A DNA stretch of 64,000 nt, from NCBI GenBank assembly GCA_963971225.1, contig OZ020270.1, positions 28,829,123 through 28,893,122 on the forward strand. Direction: 5' to 3'. The translations under genes and the position numbers were made by a program. The stretch's first letter is position 1, and each line of letters begins with the position of its first letter. Under the pieces are notes generated by a model. That model had not been told where the DNA came from. It saw only the letters and a list, made by a program, of their open reading frames with translations, and did no database searches. Below are positions 33,136-41,573 of this stretch, piece after piece. Source of the stretch: Melieria omissa (lineage: Eukaryota; Arthropoda; Insecta; Diptera; Ulidiidae).

Positions 33136-36100
33136 ATGACTTTAAAAGTGCTTCAATGGAATATGAACGGATATTATAATAATTATCATGAACTCACATT
33201 ACTAATTAAAGAGAATAATCCGGATATAATTTGCATTCAAGAAACCCATATCTCACAATCAAATATTAATAACAATATCTCTTGTCCTAAGCAATATGTT
33301 GCCTATTTTGAAAATCAGTGTAACATACAAACTAATAAACAAGGTATAGGAATACTCATTAGAAAGCATATTCCACATGAAATTATCGACGTAACTTCCT
33401 CCTTATGCACAATAGCACTAAAAATCAATTTAAACTGTTATTTTACTATAGCCAACACATATATCCCTCCACAACAAAACTTTTCCGAAGTGGAATTGAA
33501 CAACCTTTTCCGTCAGTTCCCTGCACCTACTTTATGGACAGGAGACTTCAACGCGTGGAGCCGATTATGGGGCTCTCGCAACTCCAACAAAAGAGGCTTG
33601 ATAATTGAAAATTGCATTCTTAACCACCAACTTGTCTTACTTAATAACAAGTCTCCCACACATTTTTCCACCCACTCTTCCTTCACTAACGTAGATCTTT
33701 CTCTAACCTCACCCCACCTTAGCCACAGGCTACATTGGGAAATCTCCTTAGACCTCAATGGAAGTGATCACTTCCCAATTCTAATTTCGATTCAAACTCA
33801 AGCTAATTTTGATAAATATAAACATCTTCCTAAATTTAAAACCGATTTCGCAAAGTGGGACGTCTTTCAATCAGAAATTTTAAACACCATTACTATTCAA
33901 CCTTTCCACAACATTAACAAAGAAACGTCCAATATTGTAAAACTCATCCGTTCGGCAGCCAATAAATCTATTCCCCAAAGTAAGACTAAATTTTCCAAAG
34001 CATTTCCTGTCTGGTGGACGGACAAACTTCAAAAGCTCCGCGAACAAAAAGTTAAATTCTGGAAAGCATTTAAAAGCTCAATGTCTGACGTTAATCTTTC
34101 TAATTATAAAAGATCCAATGCCCTGTTTAAAAAAGCAGTTAAGGAGTCTAAAAGGAAAAGCTTTGAATTGTTTACCTCACAAATCACCCCAACTTCAACC
34201 CCAAAACGGATCTGGGCGGATATTAAACGATTAGCTGGAATCCCACATAATCCAATTAGAGCTATGCAATACAATCAAAAAGTACTGACTAACTCTATAG
34301 ACATCGCAAACGCTTTCGGTCAACTTTGGTCAAATTATTCTAAAGACGAAAACTTCTCTAGTGCGTATATTAGGGAAAAAAATGTTTGGCTTTCCACAAG
34401 CTATGCACCTTGTAATATTTCATTAGCAGCACGAAACATCGACAGCACAATTACAATTTACGAATTAGAATCTGCATTGCAACATGCCAAAGGTAAAACC
34501 CCTGGCATGGACCGAATCTCTTACCCGATGCTGATTAACCTACCGAATATAGCCAAACAGAAATTGCTTCGTCTTTATAATAACATATTTGATCAAAGCT
34601 CATACCCTCACACCTGGCGCACAGCAACTATTGTCCCAATTAACAAACCAAACCAACCTACAAATCGAATCTCTTCTTACAGGCCAATATCTCTGCTATC
34701 CTGCGTCGGCAAAACTTTTGAAAAAATTATCGCGAAGAGACTAATGTGGTTTGGTATTAAAAGTAACTTTATTAGCCACAACCAAACTGCCTTTAAAAAC
34801 AATCACAGTACCATGGACCTCCTTACTCAACTTCAACACCATGTTGCCGATTCCCTCGCAAAAAAAAATCACGTTACCATCTTGGCAACAGATTTTGAAA
34901 AAGCCTTTGACCGCGTGGGAGTCCACGCTGTTTTAAGTCAACTCGCCGCCTGGAAAATAGGTTCTAAAACTTTTAATCTGGTAAAAGCTTTTATGACAAA
35001 CCGCAAATTTCGTGTCCGCATCAACAATAATTTCTCTAAACTTCAGCCTCTAAACAACGGGATTCCGCAAGGCTCCCCTCTTTCCGTAGTTTTATTTATT
35101 ATTGCTTTTGACAAGCTAAATGACATTTGCCTAAATATAAAGAACATTAAAATAATCATGTATGCAGACGATGCAATTATATATACAAACACAAAAAACC
35201 CAAACTCCGCTAACTATACTCTAAGTAAAGTTCTCTCTGAATTAAAAAAATGGGGTTTAAAATCTGGAGCATCTATCTCCACCTCGAAATGTAAATTGTT
35301 ACACATATGTAAAATGAAAAGTTGTAATTACCCTCAGTTAAATTTTGATAATACTTGTATAGAATCTGTTGATCATTTAAAAATGTTGGGTATATATTTT
35401 GACAAAAGATTTACTTTCCGCCATCAATGCTTTATACTAAGAAAAAACCTTGCTAAACGACTTAATATAATTAAATTCTTGTCATGTAGACGCTCCTTTA
35501 TTCATCCTAATGTACTCATTAATGTAACAAGAGCCTTAATTCTTTCTAAAATCGACTATGGACTTCCTATTTTTGGGTGGTGCGCCAACTCCAACATCAA
35601 ACTACTGGAACCCCCATACCATGCAGCTGCAAGGCGCAGTGTTAACGCCTTTCCTACGTCACCCATAAAATGTATCCTGGCAGAAAGTGGTTTGCCGTCA
35701 ATAAAGGAAAGGGTCTACGAGTCAACAATGCAACTTATTCCAAAGCTTTTTAACTCTCCTAATAGCGGTCTTCACAAAACCTTAATCGTAGCCTCACGGA
35801 ATAAACGGCAGTTTAAACTTAAATCAACGCTACGCCGCTGTATTGCCTTTGCCAAGATCCTGGACGTCCAGCCTCCGCGGAAATGCAATAAAATCAACCA
35901 ACAACCTGTATGGCTGCTAAACAAAACTTCGATCGACACATCTTTGCTAAGCTTAAGAAAAACCAACACTAGCAAAGAAACCTATCAACAACACTTTTTG
36001 GAGATAATAAACAAATACAAAGCCAAAAATTGGTCAGTTATATACACCGACGGTTCAAAGAAGGTCAACACATCTTTCGCAGTCACCAAACAAGACGGAA

Positions 36101-36822
36101 CAATAATAGCTGGGGGCATTTTGCCTCCATATTCATCTGTATTTAGCGCCGAAGCGTTTGCCATTTGTAAAGCTTTGGAATACGCCGTCGAGAACAGTGG
36201 AAATTTTGTTGTTTGCACTGATAGCAGTTCATGCCTAACAGCTGTTAAAAACATTCGCAACTCCACAGCGTCCGTCTCCAAAATTCGCGACCTGTGCAAA
36301 AAAGTTTCAATACTCTGGGTTCCAGGACATGTAGGCATAACTGGGAATGAACAGGCAGATGACGCAGCTCGATATTTTGAAGCAGCACCGACCTTTCAAT
36401 TCGATTCGCTAGATCTTAAGGATCTCAAAAAACTTATAAAACACAATTTACAAGAAAAAAGAGTTGCAGAATGGCTTAATTTCCAACACAGCTACAAAAC
36501 AGTCAACCCTTCACGCACTAAAGCTATATATCCAAGCAACATCTCTCGCCACCACTCAACGCTGTTTACTCGTTTGAGAATTGGACACACCCAGCTAACT
36601 CATCAGCATCTGCTGTCCGGCAATAGTTCACCGTCGTGCCCCTTTTGTACCAGCATAGTCTCAGTTGAGCACATTTTAAGGCGGTGTCGTTCTTTAGAAA
36701 GAATAAGGCATAAACACTTCGGCTCTACAAACCCCTATAATATTTTGAAAACCATATCCCCGGTAAACATCAAAAACATGTACGAATTTATTTTTGATTG
36801 TAAATTACACGACAAATTATAA
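33136..36822 (+). CDS. LINE ORF2: endonuclease, reverse transcriptase, RNase H
   Basis: 1228 residues, uninterrupted. The N-terminal apurinic-type endonuclease has LQWNMNG, the metal-binding QETH near residue 39, TGDFNAWS near residue 136 and SDHFPI near 212. The RT has a TDFEKAFD block, NGIPQGSPLS and YADD at residues 676-679 (35161-35172). RNase H has YTDGS at about 971, SAEAFAI, CTDSS and GNEQADDAA. A CPFC...H...C cluster lies near the C-terminus. It would nick target DNA and copy the RNA by target-primed reverse transcription. All catalytic motifs I can recognise are present. Confidence 0.93.
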   Translation: MTLKVLQWNMNGYYNNYHELTLLIKENNPDIICIQETHISQSNINNNISCPKQYVAYFENQCNIQTNKQGIGILIRKHIPHEIIDVTSSLCTIALKINLNCYFTIANTYIPPQQNFSEVELNNLFRQFPAPTLWTGDFNAWSRLWGSRNSNKRGLIIENCILNHQLVLLNNKSPTHFSTHSSFTNVDLSLTSPHLSHRLHWEISLDLNGSDHFPILISIQTQANFDKYKHLPKFKTDFAKWDVFQSEILNTITIQPFHNINKETSNIVKLIRSAANKSIPQSKTKFSKAFPVWWTDKLQKLREQKVKFWKAFKSSMSDVNLSNYKRSNALFKKAVKESKRKSFELFTSQITPTSTPKRIWADIKRLAGIPHNPIRAMQYNQKVLTNSIDIANAFGQLWSNYSKDENFSSAYIREKNVWLSTSYAPCNISLAARNIDSTITIYELESALQHAKGKTPGMDRISYPMLINLPNIAKQKLLRLYNNIFDQSSYPHTWRTATIVPINKPNQPTNRISSYRPISLLSCVGKTFEKIIAKRLMWFGIKSNFISHNQTAFKNNHSTMDLLTQLQHHVADSLAKKNHVTILATDFEKAFDRVGVHAVLSQLAAWKIGSKTFNLVKAFMTNRKFRVRINNNFSKLQPLNNGIPQGSPLSVVLFIIAFDKLNDICLNIKNIKIIMYADDAIIYTNTKNPNSANYTLSKVLSELKKWGLKSGASISTSKCKLLHICKMKSCNYPQLNFDNTCIESVDHLKMLGIYFDKRFTFRHQCFILRKNLAKRLNIIKFLSCRRSFIHPNVLINVTRALILSKIDYGLPIFGWCANSNIKLLEPPYHAAARRSVNAFPTSPIKCILAESGLPSIKERVYESTMQLIPKLFNSPNSGLHKTLIVASRNKRQFKLKSTLRRCIAFAKILDVQPPRKCNKINQQPVWLLNKTSIDTSLLSLRKTNTSKETYQQHFLEIINKYKAKNWSVIYTDGSKKVNTSFAVTKQDGTIIAGGILPPYSSVFSAEAFAICKALEYAVENSGNFVVCTDSSSCLTAVKNIRNSTASVSKIRDLCKKVSILWVPGHVGITGNEQADDAARYFEAAPTFQFDSLDLKDLKKLIKHNLQEKRVAEWLNFQHSYKTVNPSRTKAIYPSNISRHHSTLFTRLRIGHTQLTHQHLLSGNSSPSCPFCTSIVSVEHILRRCRSLERIRHKHFGSTNPYNILKTISPVNIKNMYEFIFDCKLHDKL

Positions 36823-37002
36823 AGCAATTGTATTTCCTAATTGTTAGTGATTTTATAATGTTTAAACTCAATTGTATACATAGCATAGAAGTATTTTTTT
36901 AGTTCTTTCGGCGAGTCGATGGCCATCGTAGCTAGTACTCATTATATTTTAAATTAGGTTGAATATTTGTATATTTTTCCTAATAAATAATAATAATAAT
37001 AA
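36823..37002 (+). other. LINE 3' UTR and (TAA)n tail
   Basis: Short A/T-rich 3' end finishing in TAATAAATAATAATAATAA-type repeats before the right target duplication. TAA-repeat tails are characteristic of I elements. Confidence 0.85.
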
Positions 37003-37283
37003 TTAATATTCTTTACTATAAAAAAAAATTTTTGATTTCAGTTCACTACAAGTGGCTACAGCCTTGACGTTTCCGAACAATGTCTCGCTTGCAGAGGTTG
37101 ACAAGACCCGCCATTTTTGGGCCGCCATATTGGATTTTGTAAAAAAAAATTTTTTTCTTGTATTTTAGAAAGATGGCTTAATAAATCATCAAAACCGTCT
37201 ATTCGTGAGTCGTTTCATTATCCGACAGTCAATGAAAGAATTTCGCTTTATTTTCGGCCGAAAAGAGGAGAACCTCCCCTTAA

Positions 37284-37510
37284 ACAAATTGTTTGGGATT
37301 CAACCACGTCAGAATTTGCTTAAATGTTTAAATTTAAACAAATTGTTTGCGATTCAACCACGTCAGAATTCGCTTAAATGTTTAAATTTAAACAAATTGT
37401 TTGGGATTCAACCACGTCAGAATTCGCTTAAATTTGTAAACTTAAACAAATTGTTTGGGATTCAACCACGTCAGAATTCGCTTAAATTTTTCAATTCAAA
37501 CAAATTTTTC
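37284..37510. repeat. 54-bp satellite of P1, right block (about four units)
   Basis: Continuation of the array at 30690-31016 beyond the TTAA element. The last unit decays near 37480-37510. Confidence 0.88.
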
Positions 37511-37825
37511 AAATTAGTTAACGCAAGGCATACGCAACCAGACAGCGCAACGATTAGATTGAAAATGAGCTGTTCTCAGAAAATTTGTTGAAGCGAAAGC
37601 GATCGCCAACGAAAAAAGGTATACACACAAAAAATAAGCGCGAACAAGTGAAATTGTGTTGTTGCTTTTGTTGGCATTTTTGGTGGTTGATTATTTCATT
37701 GCGTGTGAAGGCAACGCACACAATTTTGCGAATATTTTCGGCTAGCCGAATTGCGTATGGGACCTGCTGCGCTGAAAGCAAGGCGCATAACAGCAACAGT
37801 AACATCATCACAGCGCACAGTTGAC

Positions 37826-38553
37826 AGTGACTACGTGACGTGAAACTGAGAGGAGAAATGATTTTCAGACCATTTTTTGCTTTTTCCAATCGTCCGACAG
37901 TGTACGGGTTTTTTTACCCAAACATTCGCACAGCACCGGTTACCAGTCAATTGTTTGCATCTTAAAGTGATAACTTTTCTTATTTGCTGTAAATATAACG
38001 TTGCGAACAATCTTGTTTTCCTGGTCTAAGTAATTTTGATTGTTACCCGTACCAACAAAAAGCAGAAATAAATTATTTCATACGCTAAAGTCAGCAGATA
38101 TTCGGTTGCTTTTTCCTTCAGTTCATGTCTCATTGAGTTTGCCGTTTCTAGTGCAGCAAGGAACAGTGATGGCAAGTTGAACTCATTTCAAACGCAGAGC
38201 TGCAACACAAGCAATTCAAACGTTAAGGCTTTGAGGGCAATCAGCAAAAACTGAAGTAAAATCATATTAAAACACGTTGGAACATACTTATGACGTTTTT
38301 CAGCAACAACATTTTTTTGGAAATCAATTTCCTATAAACGTACTACAGAATGAAAGAAAAAAAAACAATTACTTTATTTGCAAATAAACTTCGAACGCAC
38401 CAGCAGCCCTTGCCCTGACTTTTGTATGGCGAATTTGCTGTACGAACCCTAATCAACTCTGGGGCCTGGTTTGACCGAATTTGCGACTCTGGGGCCTGGT
38501 TTGACCGAATTAGCAACCGTGACTCCTCTCAGTTTCGCGTCATGTAGTCATTG
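37826..38553. mobile_element. hAT-like MITE, 728 bp, near the P1 5' end
   Basis: Inverted ends CARTGACTACRTGACG (continuing to GAGAGGAG) are flanked by CAGTTGA (37819-37825, 38554-38560). The homologous site in P2 near 45905 is uninterrupted, giving a natural empty site. A 30-bp internal direct repeat containing GGGGCCTGGTTTGACCG occurs twice at about 38458-38520. No coding capacity. The 7-bp duplication makes the hAT label tentative. Confidence 0.78.
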
Positions 38554-38731
38554 CAGTTGATGTGCGACTGACCACATCAACATAAAGCAAATTATGAAAG
38601 CTGACTTCGAATTGAGAAGTTTGCCGAAGTTATCGCGAATATGTTCGAATAGCCGAAGTGCGTATGGGACCTAGTGCGCTGGTACGCAAATTTGTGCCAG
38701 TTGACACCTCTATGTGTTTATTTGCTTAGTG
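38554..38731 (-). other. 5' terminal region of P1
   Basis: Terminal inverted repeat plus a subterminal CTTCGG/GGTCCC motif near 38650-38682; a second copy lies at about 37738-37775. It is nearly identical to P2 45736-45910 in reverse complement. Confidence 0.8.
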
Positions 38732-38738
38732 GTGCTAT

Positions 38739-39244
38739 ATACGTACGCACTTGGCAGCACGCAATCCAGCTGCTTGGCCCAAGTGCGTGTACATATGCAA
38801 GAAAGCACAAAAGCGAACACAGTGGGACAAACTACTCATTTTCACGACACATTGAAAATTTTCTTAAACTTAGAAAATTTTCAATCTTGCCTATATATTA
38901 AAGAGCTGCGATGGATGATTCATTTCTCCCTACACACAGTGTGATTCGGTACAGTGTGCACTGATTGCTAGCATTCACTGTGGTAAGAGAGCAGTATGAG
39001 AATGACAACAAAACGGAAACCGCAAGAGCTGTCAACACTCATTTGCTTGTCTCTGCAAGGCACGCACATTTTTCTCTCTGCTATACACACTGCCAGCAAT
39101 GCTAATGAATCGTTGACAGTGCGTAACGGGCCGAAATGCTACATGTACGCTGAATGCAATGAGTCATTGAAGGACAGTTTGGCACGCGTAATTAAGTGAG
39201 ACAGTTCGGAAAACATTTTAGTGTGTGATAAAAAATTAATTAAA
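38739..39244. other. Non-coding stretch right of P1
   Basis: No gene recognised. It contains a hairpin, GAAAATTTTC...GAAAATTTTC, near 38854-38886, which recurs near 39842-39873. CAGTGGGRCAAAC words lie near 38819 and 39917. This may be the 5' region of the BED-finger gene fragment. Confidence 0.4.
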
Positions 39245-39511
39245 ATGGAGATTGATGATGTGAGTTAATATAACATATTTTAATAAATAATTTAAATGTA
39301 ATATTAATGTATATGTTGTTATTATTGTAATTTTTAGTCAAATGACACTGTATCAGCAGTCGAAAATGCAAGTGATGTAGCATCTAGCAAGCAGCTAACC
39401 AACGCCATTATGAAAAATAAAATTTTGAGCGGGCAATATGTCCTTAGTGGAAAGAAAGGTCGGAGTAATGTGTGGAATGTATTTGGGAAAGTATATTTGG
39501 GAAATATATAA
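39245..39511 (+). CDS. Two-exon BED-finger-like fragment, probably hAT transposase 5' end
   Basis: ATG at 39245 opens a 5-codon exon followed by a GTGAGT donor (39260). A 78-base intron ends in TTTTTAG (39337) and an in-frame second exon stops at 39509-39511. The peptide (about 62 residues) ends with KGRSNVWNVFGKV, like the start of BED zinc fingers found in hAT transposases. The Cys/His half is missing because the frame stops in A/T-rich sequence. Most likely a decayed transposase remnant; the intact splice signals are the main support. Confidence 0.45.
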
Positions 39512-40541
39512 GTAATAATAATAATATATAAATATTTCAAAAATTTAAATTTTGTTGAAATTTTAAAATATTTTATTTGTAAATTCGTATGCGTTATTAT
39601 TACAATGAGAACAAAGCACTAATTGTTCTATTAGTATAACCAAAGAAAATAATCGGTTACAGACTTTTGCTACCTATTTGCTCCTTCAGATTTCTTGATG
39701 AATGCTGTGACAGTAAATTAAAAAAAGGAAGTTCCAAACGATGCAAAACATAAACAATAGAAAAACAACAAAAGAAGAGCTGTTTACATGTTTTTCGAGC
39801 TATGTAGCAAAAGCAATCGTCAATACAAAAAAAGCACAACACACAAAATTTTCGACTTAGAAAATTTTCAATCGTACATATCAAACGTTCACGGCACATT
39901 CACTTTATATACATACAGTGGGGCAAACACAACCCACCGATACACAAAAATTTTATTTTTCTCCTTTATAAAATTAAAGATATTTTGGTAAATTTACTAA
40001 CAACAATTAACCAATATTATATTCAAAAATATAATTTGACATACACTTACACTTTTATTTTTCGGTTTCACATACTTTTATACACATACCCATACATATT
40101 TATTTTTCATACAATTTACATACATTTATACACATACATACCCATTTTTATTTATTTTCGTTTTAATAAAATAAATACAAATACACATACACAAATAAAA
40201 TTTACGGTCACTTGTTGTTTTCATTTTACTAAATTATACACAACACGTATACAAATTTTCATATTCCGGATTCCGCGGTTTCAATTTGAAACCCTATTAA
40301 TATTTTCCCGTATTGCTCGACATACGGTTAATAAAGTTGGCCAACAAATTAAAGGCGATTTCCCATACAATCGAATAATCTTCACATATTCGTGTAATTT
40401 TTCGATTTTTCCTAATTTTAAGCCGTTCGTGCGGACGCGGCCAACTTTAACCCTTTTGTTTATTCCCATTCTCAGGTGGAAATTTAATTTCGAAGTTTTC
40501 GCACCTGACCCCCCTCTATCTCAAGCTTCGCTTTTATTTCA
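39512..40541. other. A/T-rich region upstream of BEL1
   Basis: No gene seen. 40030-40200 is rich in CATACA/TTTATT tracts with AATAAA motifs and could be a decayed BEL1 LTR and leader. I could not fix LTR ends or a PBS. Confidence 0.4.
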
Positions 40542-41573
40542 ATGCCGGTAAAGCGTTCGCCTAAGAAGCAATCCGACGCGATGGAGTCAACCGCCTCCAA
40601 ACAACCCCCTAAGGTGTCAACCGATTTATTTTTGACAGACCCTGTCATACGAGAGCCCCCAAAAACGCGCTCCAAGTCCCCCATTCTCCGAGCAACCGAT
40701 GCCAAATTTATTTTCGAATCCGATCGGCTCGTGCAATTATGCACAAAATTCTCCACGGCTCCCATTGAGGAACAAACGAAGTCCCTCATCCAAATTCGTC
40801 GAAAGAATTTGGAAGCCCAATGGGAAAGGCTTATGCATGCATATGAGGCAGTCTCCATTGCGGAAGACAGTAGCCAGCCCGACCGTTTCAAGGAGTCGGC
40901 TCGGCAAAAAATCGAAGCATGCACAGACCAGTATGAGTTGTGCATGGCTCAAATGTCGGACATCATTGAGATGCTCCAGCCTCCACCCACACAGCACGCT
41001 GCGCATACGGAACAGGTTCGATCCCCAGAACCAACAAATACTCCAAATATTTGTTTACAAGTTCCACCTTGCGATACCGAAACATTTTTCGGGGGCTATG
41101 AGCAGTGGCCGTCCTGCCGGGACATGTTTACGGCAGTTTACATTAATCACCCCAAGCTCACTCCAGCCCAAAAATTGTATCACCTCCGATTCAAGACGCA
41201 AGGCAAAGCCGGTGCAATTGTGAAGCAATTTGCCTTAAGCGATGAAAACTTCGGACTCGCATGGGAAGCCCTGAAATCCCGTTACGAAAACAGGCGCATA
41301 TTGGTTGACAACCACATTCGTACCTTATTAAATATCACTCCGGCCAATTGGGATACGCTGCTTGTGTACATTTGTTGCACCAAATTACCCGAAGAGACAT
41401 TGGCTCTCTGGGAACAATCCCTTACATCTCGTAAGGACCTGCCTCTTTGGTCGCAAATGGACGAGTTCCTGACCTGCAGGTACGAGGTGGTGGAACGGCT
41501 CAATAGCATTCGCCCCGCTAAGCCAAAACCACAACCCCAAATTTCATACTCCCCAAAATCGGCCTCAAAATAG
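40542..41573 (+). pseudogene. gag: BEL1 Gag, capsid part
   Basis: 343 residues from ATG 40542. A basic/charged start is followed by a helical region and a capsid-like block with ETFFGGYEQWPSCRDMF and a LRFKTQGKA segment, matching the conserved gag domain of BEL/Pao. The frame stops at 41571-41573, while the zinc knuckles that should follow are in another frame, so a one-base slip lies in the C-rich stretch just upstream. Confidence 0.82.

Larger units (their letters stand above)
31505..37002 (+). mobile_element. Full-length I-clade non-LTR retrotransposon
   Basis: 5.5 kb, flanked by the 12-bp duplication TTAATATTCTTT (31493-31504 and 37003-37014). It starts CAGTCACC, carries two open ORFs with endonuclease, RT and RNase H, and ends in a (TAA)n tail. 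RNase H in ORF2 plus a TAA-repeat tail is typical of the I clade. Nothing in the sequence looks truncated or broken, so it may be a young and possibly competent copy. Confidence 0.92.
31021..37279. mobile_element. TTAA-flanked DNA element hosting a LINE
   Basis: Inverted ends GGGGAGGTTCTCCTCTTTT lie at 31021 and 37279. TTAA stands on each side (31017-31020, 37280-37283), splitting one satellite linker. Without the LINE it is about 740 bp and non-coding, so a MITE. TTAA suggests piggyBac, but the ends do not start CCC; reading the duplication as TTA/TAA would fit PIF/Harbinger instead. Confidence 0.82.
26098..38731 (-). mobile_element. Large P-like (THAP) transposon P1 with nested insertions
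   Basis: Terminal inverted repeats begin CACTAAGCAAATAAACAC on both sides. The left one is split after CAC by two MITEs and resumes at 27511; the right one ends at 38731. GTGCTAT flanks both ends (26091-26097, 38732-38738), a 7-bp match where P elements usually make 8. Subterminal copies of a GGTCCCAYACG...CTTCGGCTA motif lie near both ends. Removing the nested insertions leaves roughly 4.5 kb containing a THAP transposase on the minus strand and a 54-bp satellite in its 5' part. Confidence 0.82.

Noticed and set aside
37554..37889. 111-codon frame with a Leu-rich, signal-like start, related to 45884-46111
   Set aside because: Falls in the non-coding 5' region of P1 and P2; the hydrophobic stretch comes from repetitive sequence, and the frame is not preserved in both copies.
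38815..39930. CAGTGGGRCAAAC words at 38819 and 39917 as transposon ends
   Set aside because: They are in direct, not inverted, orientation and lack target duplications.
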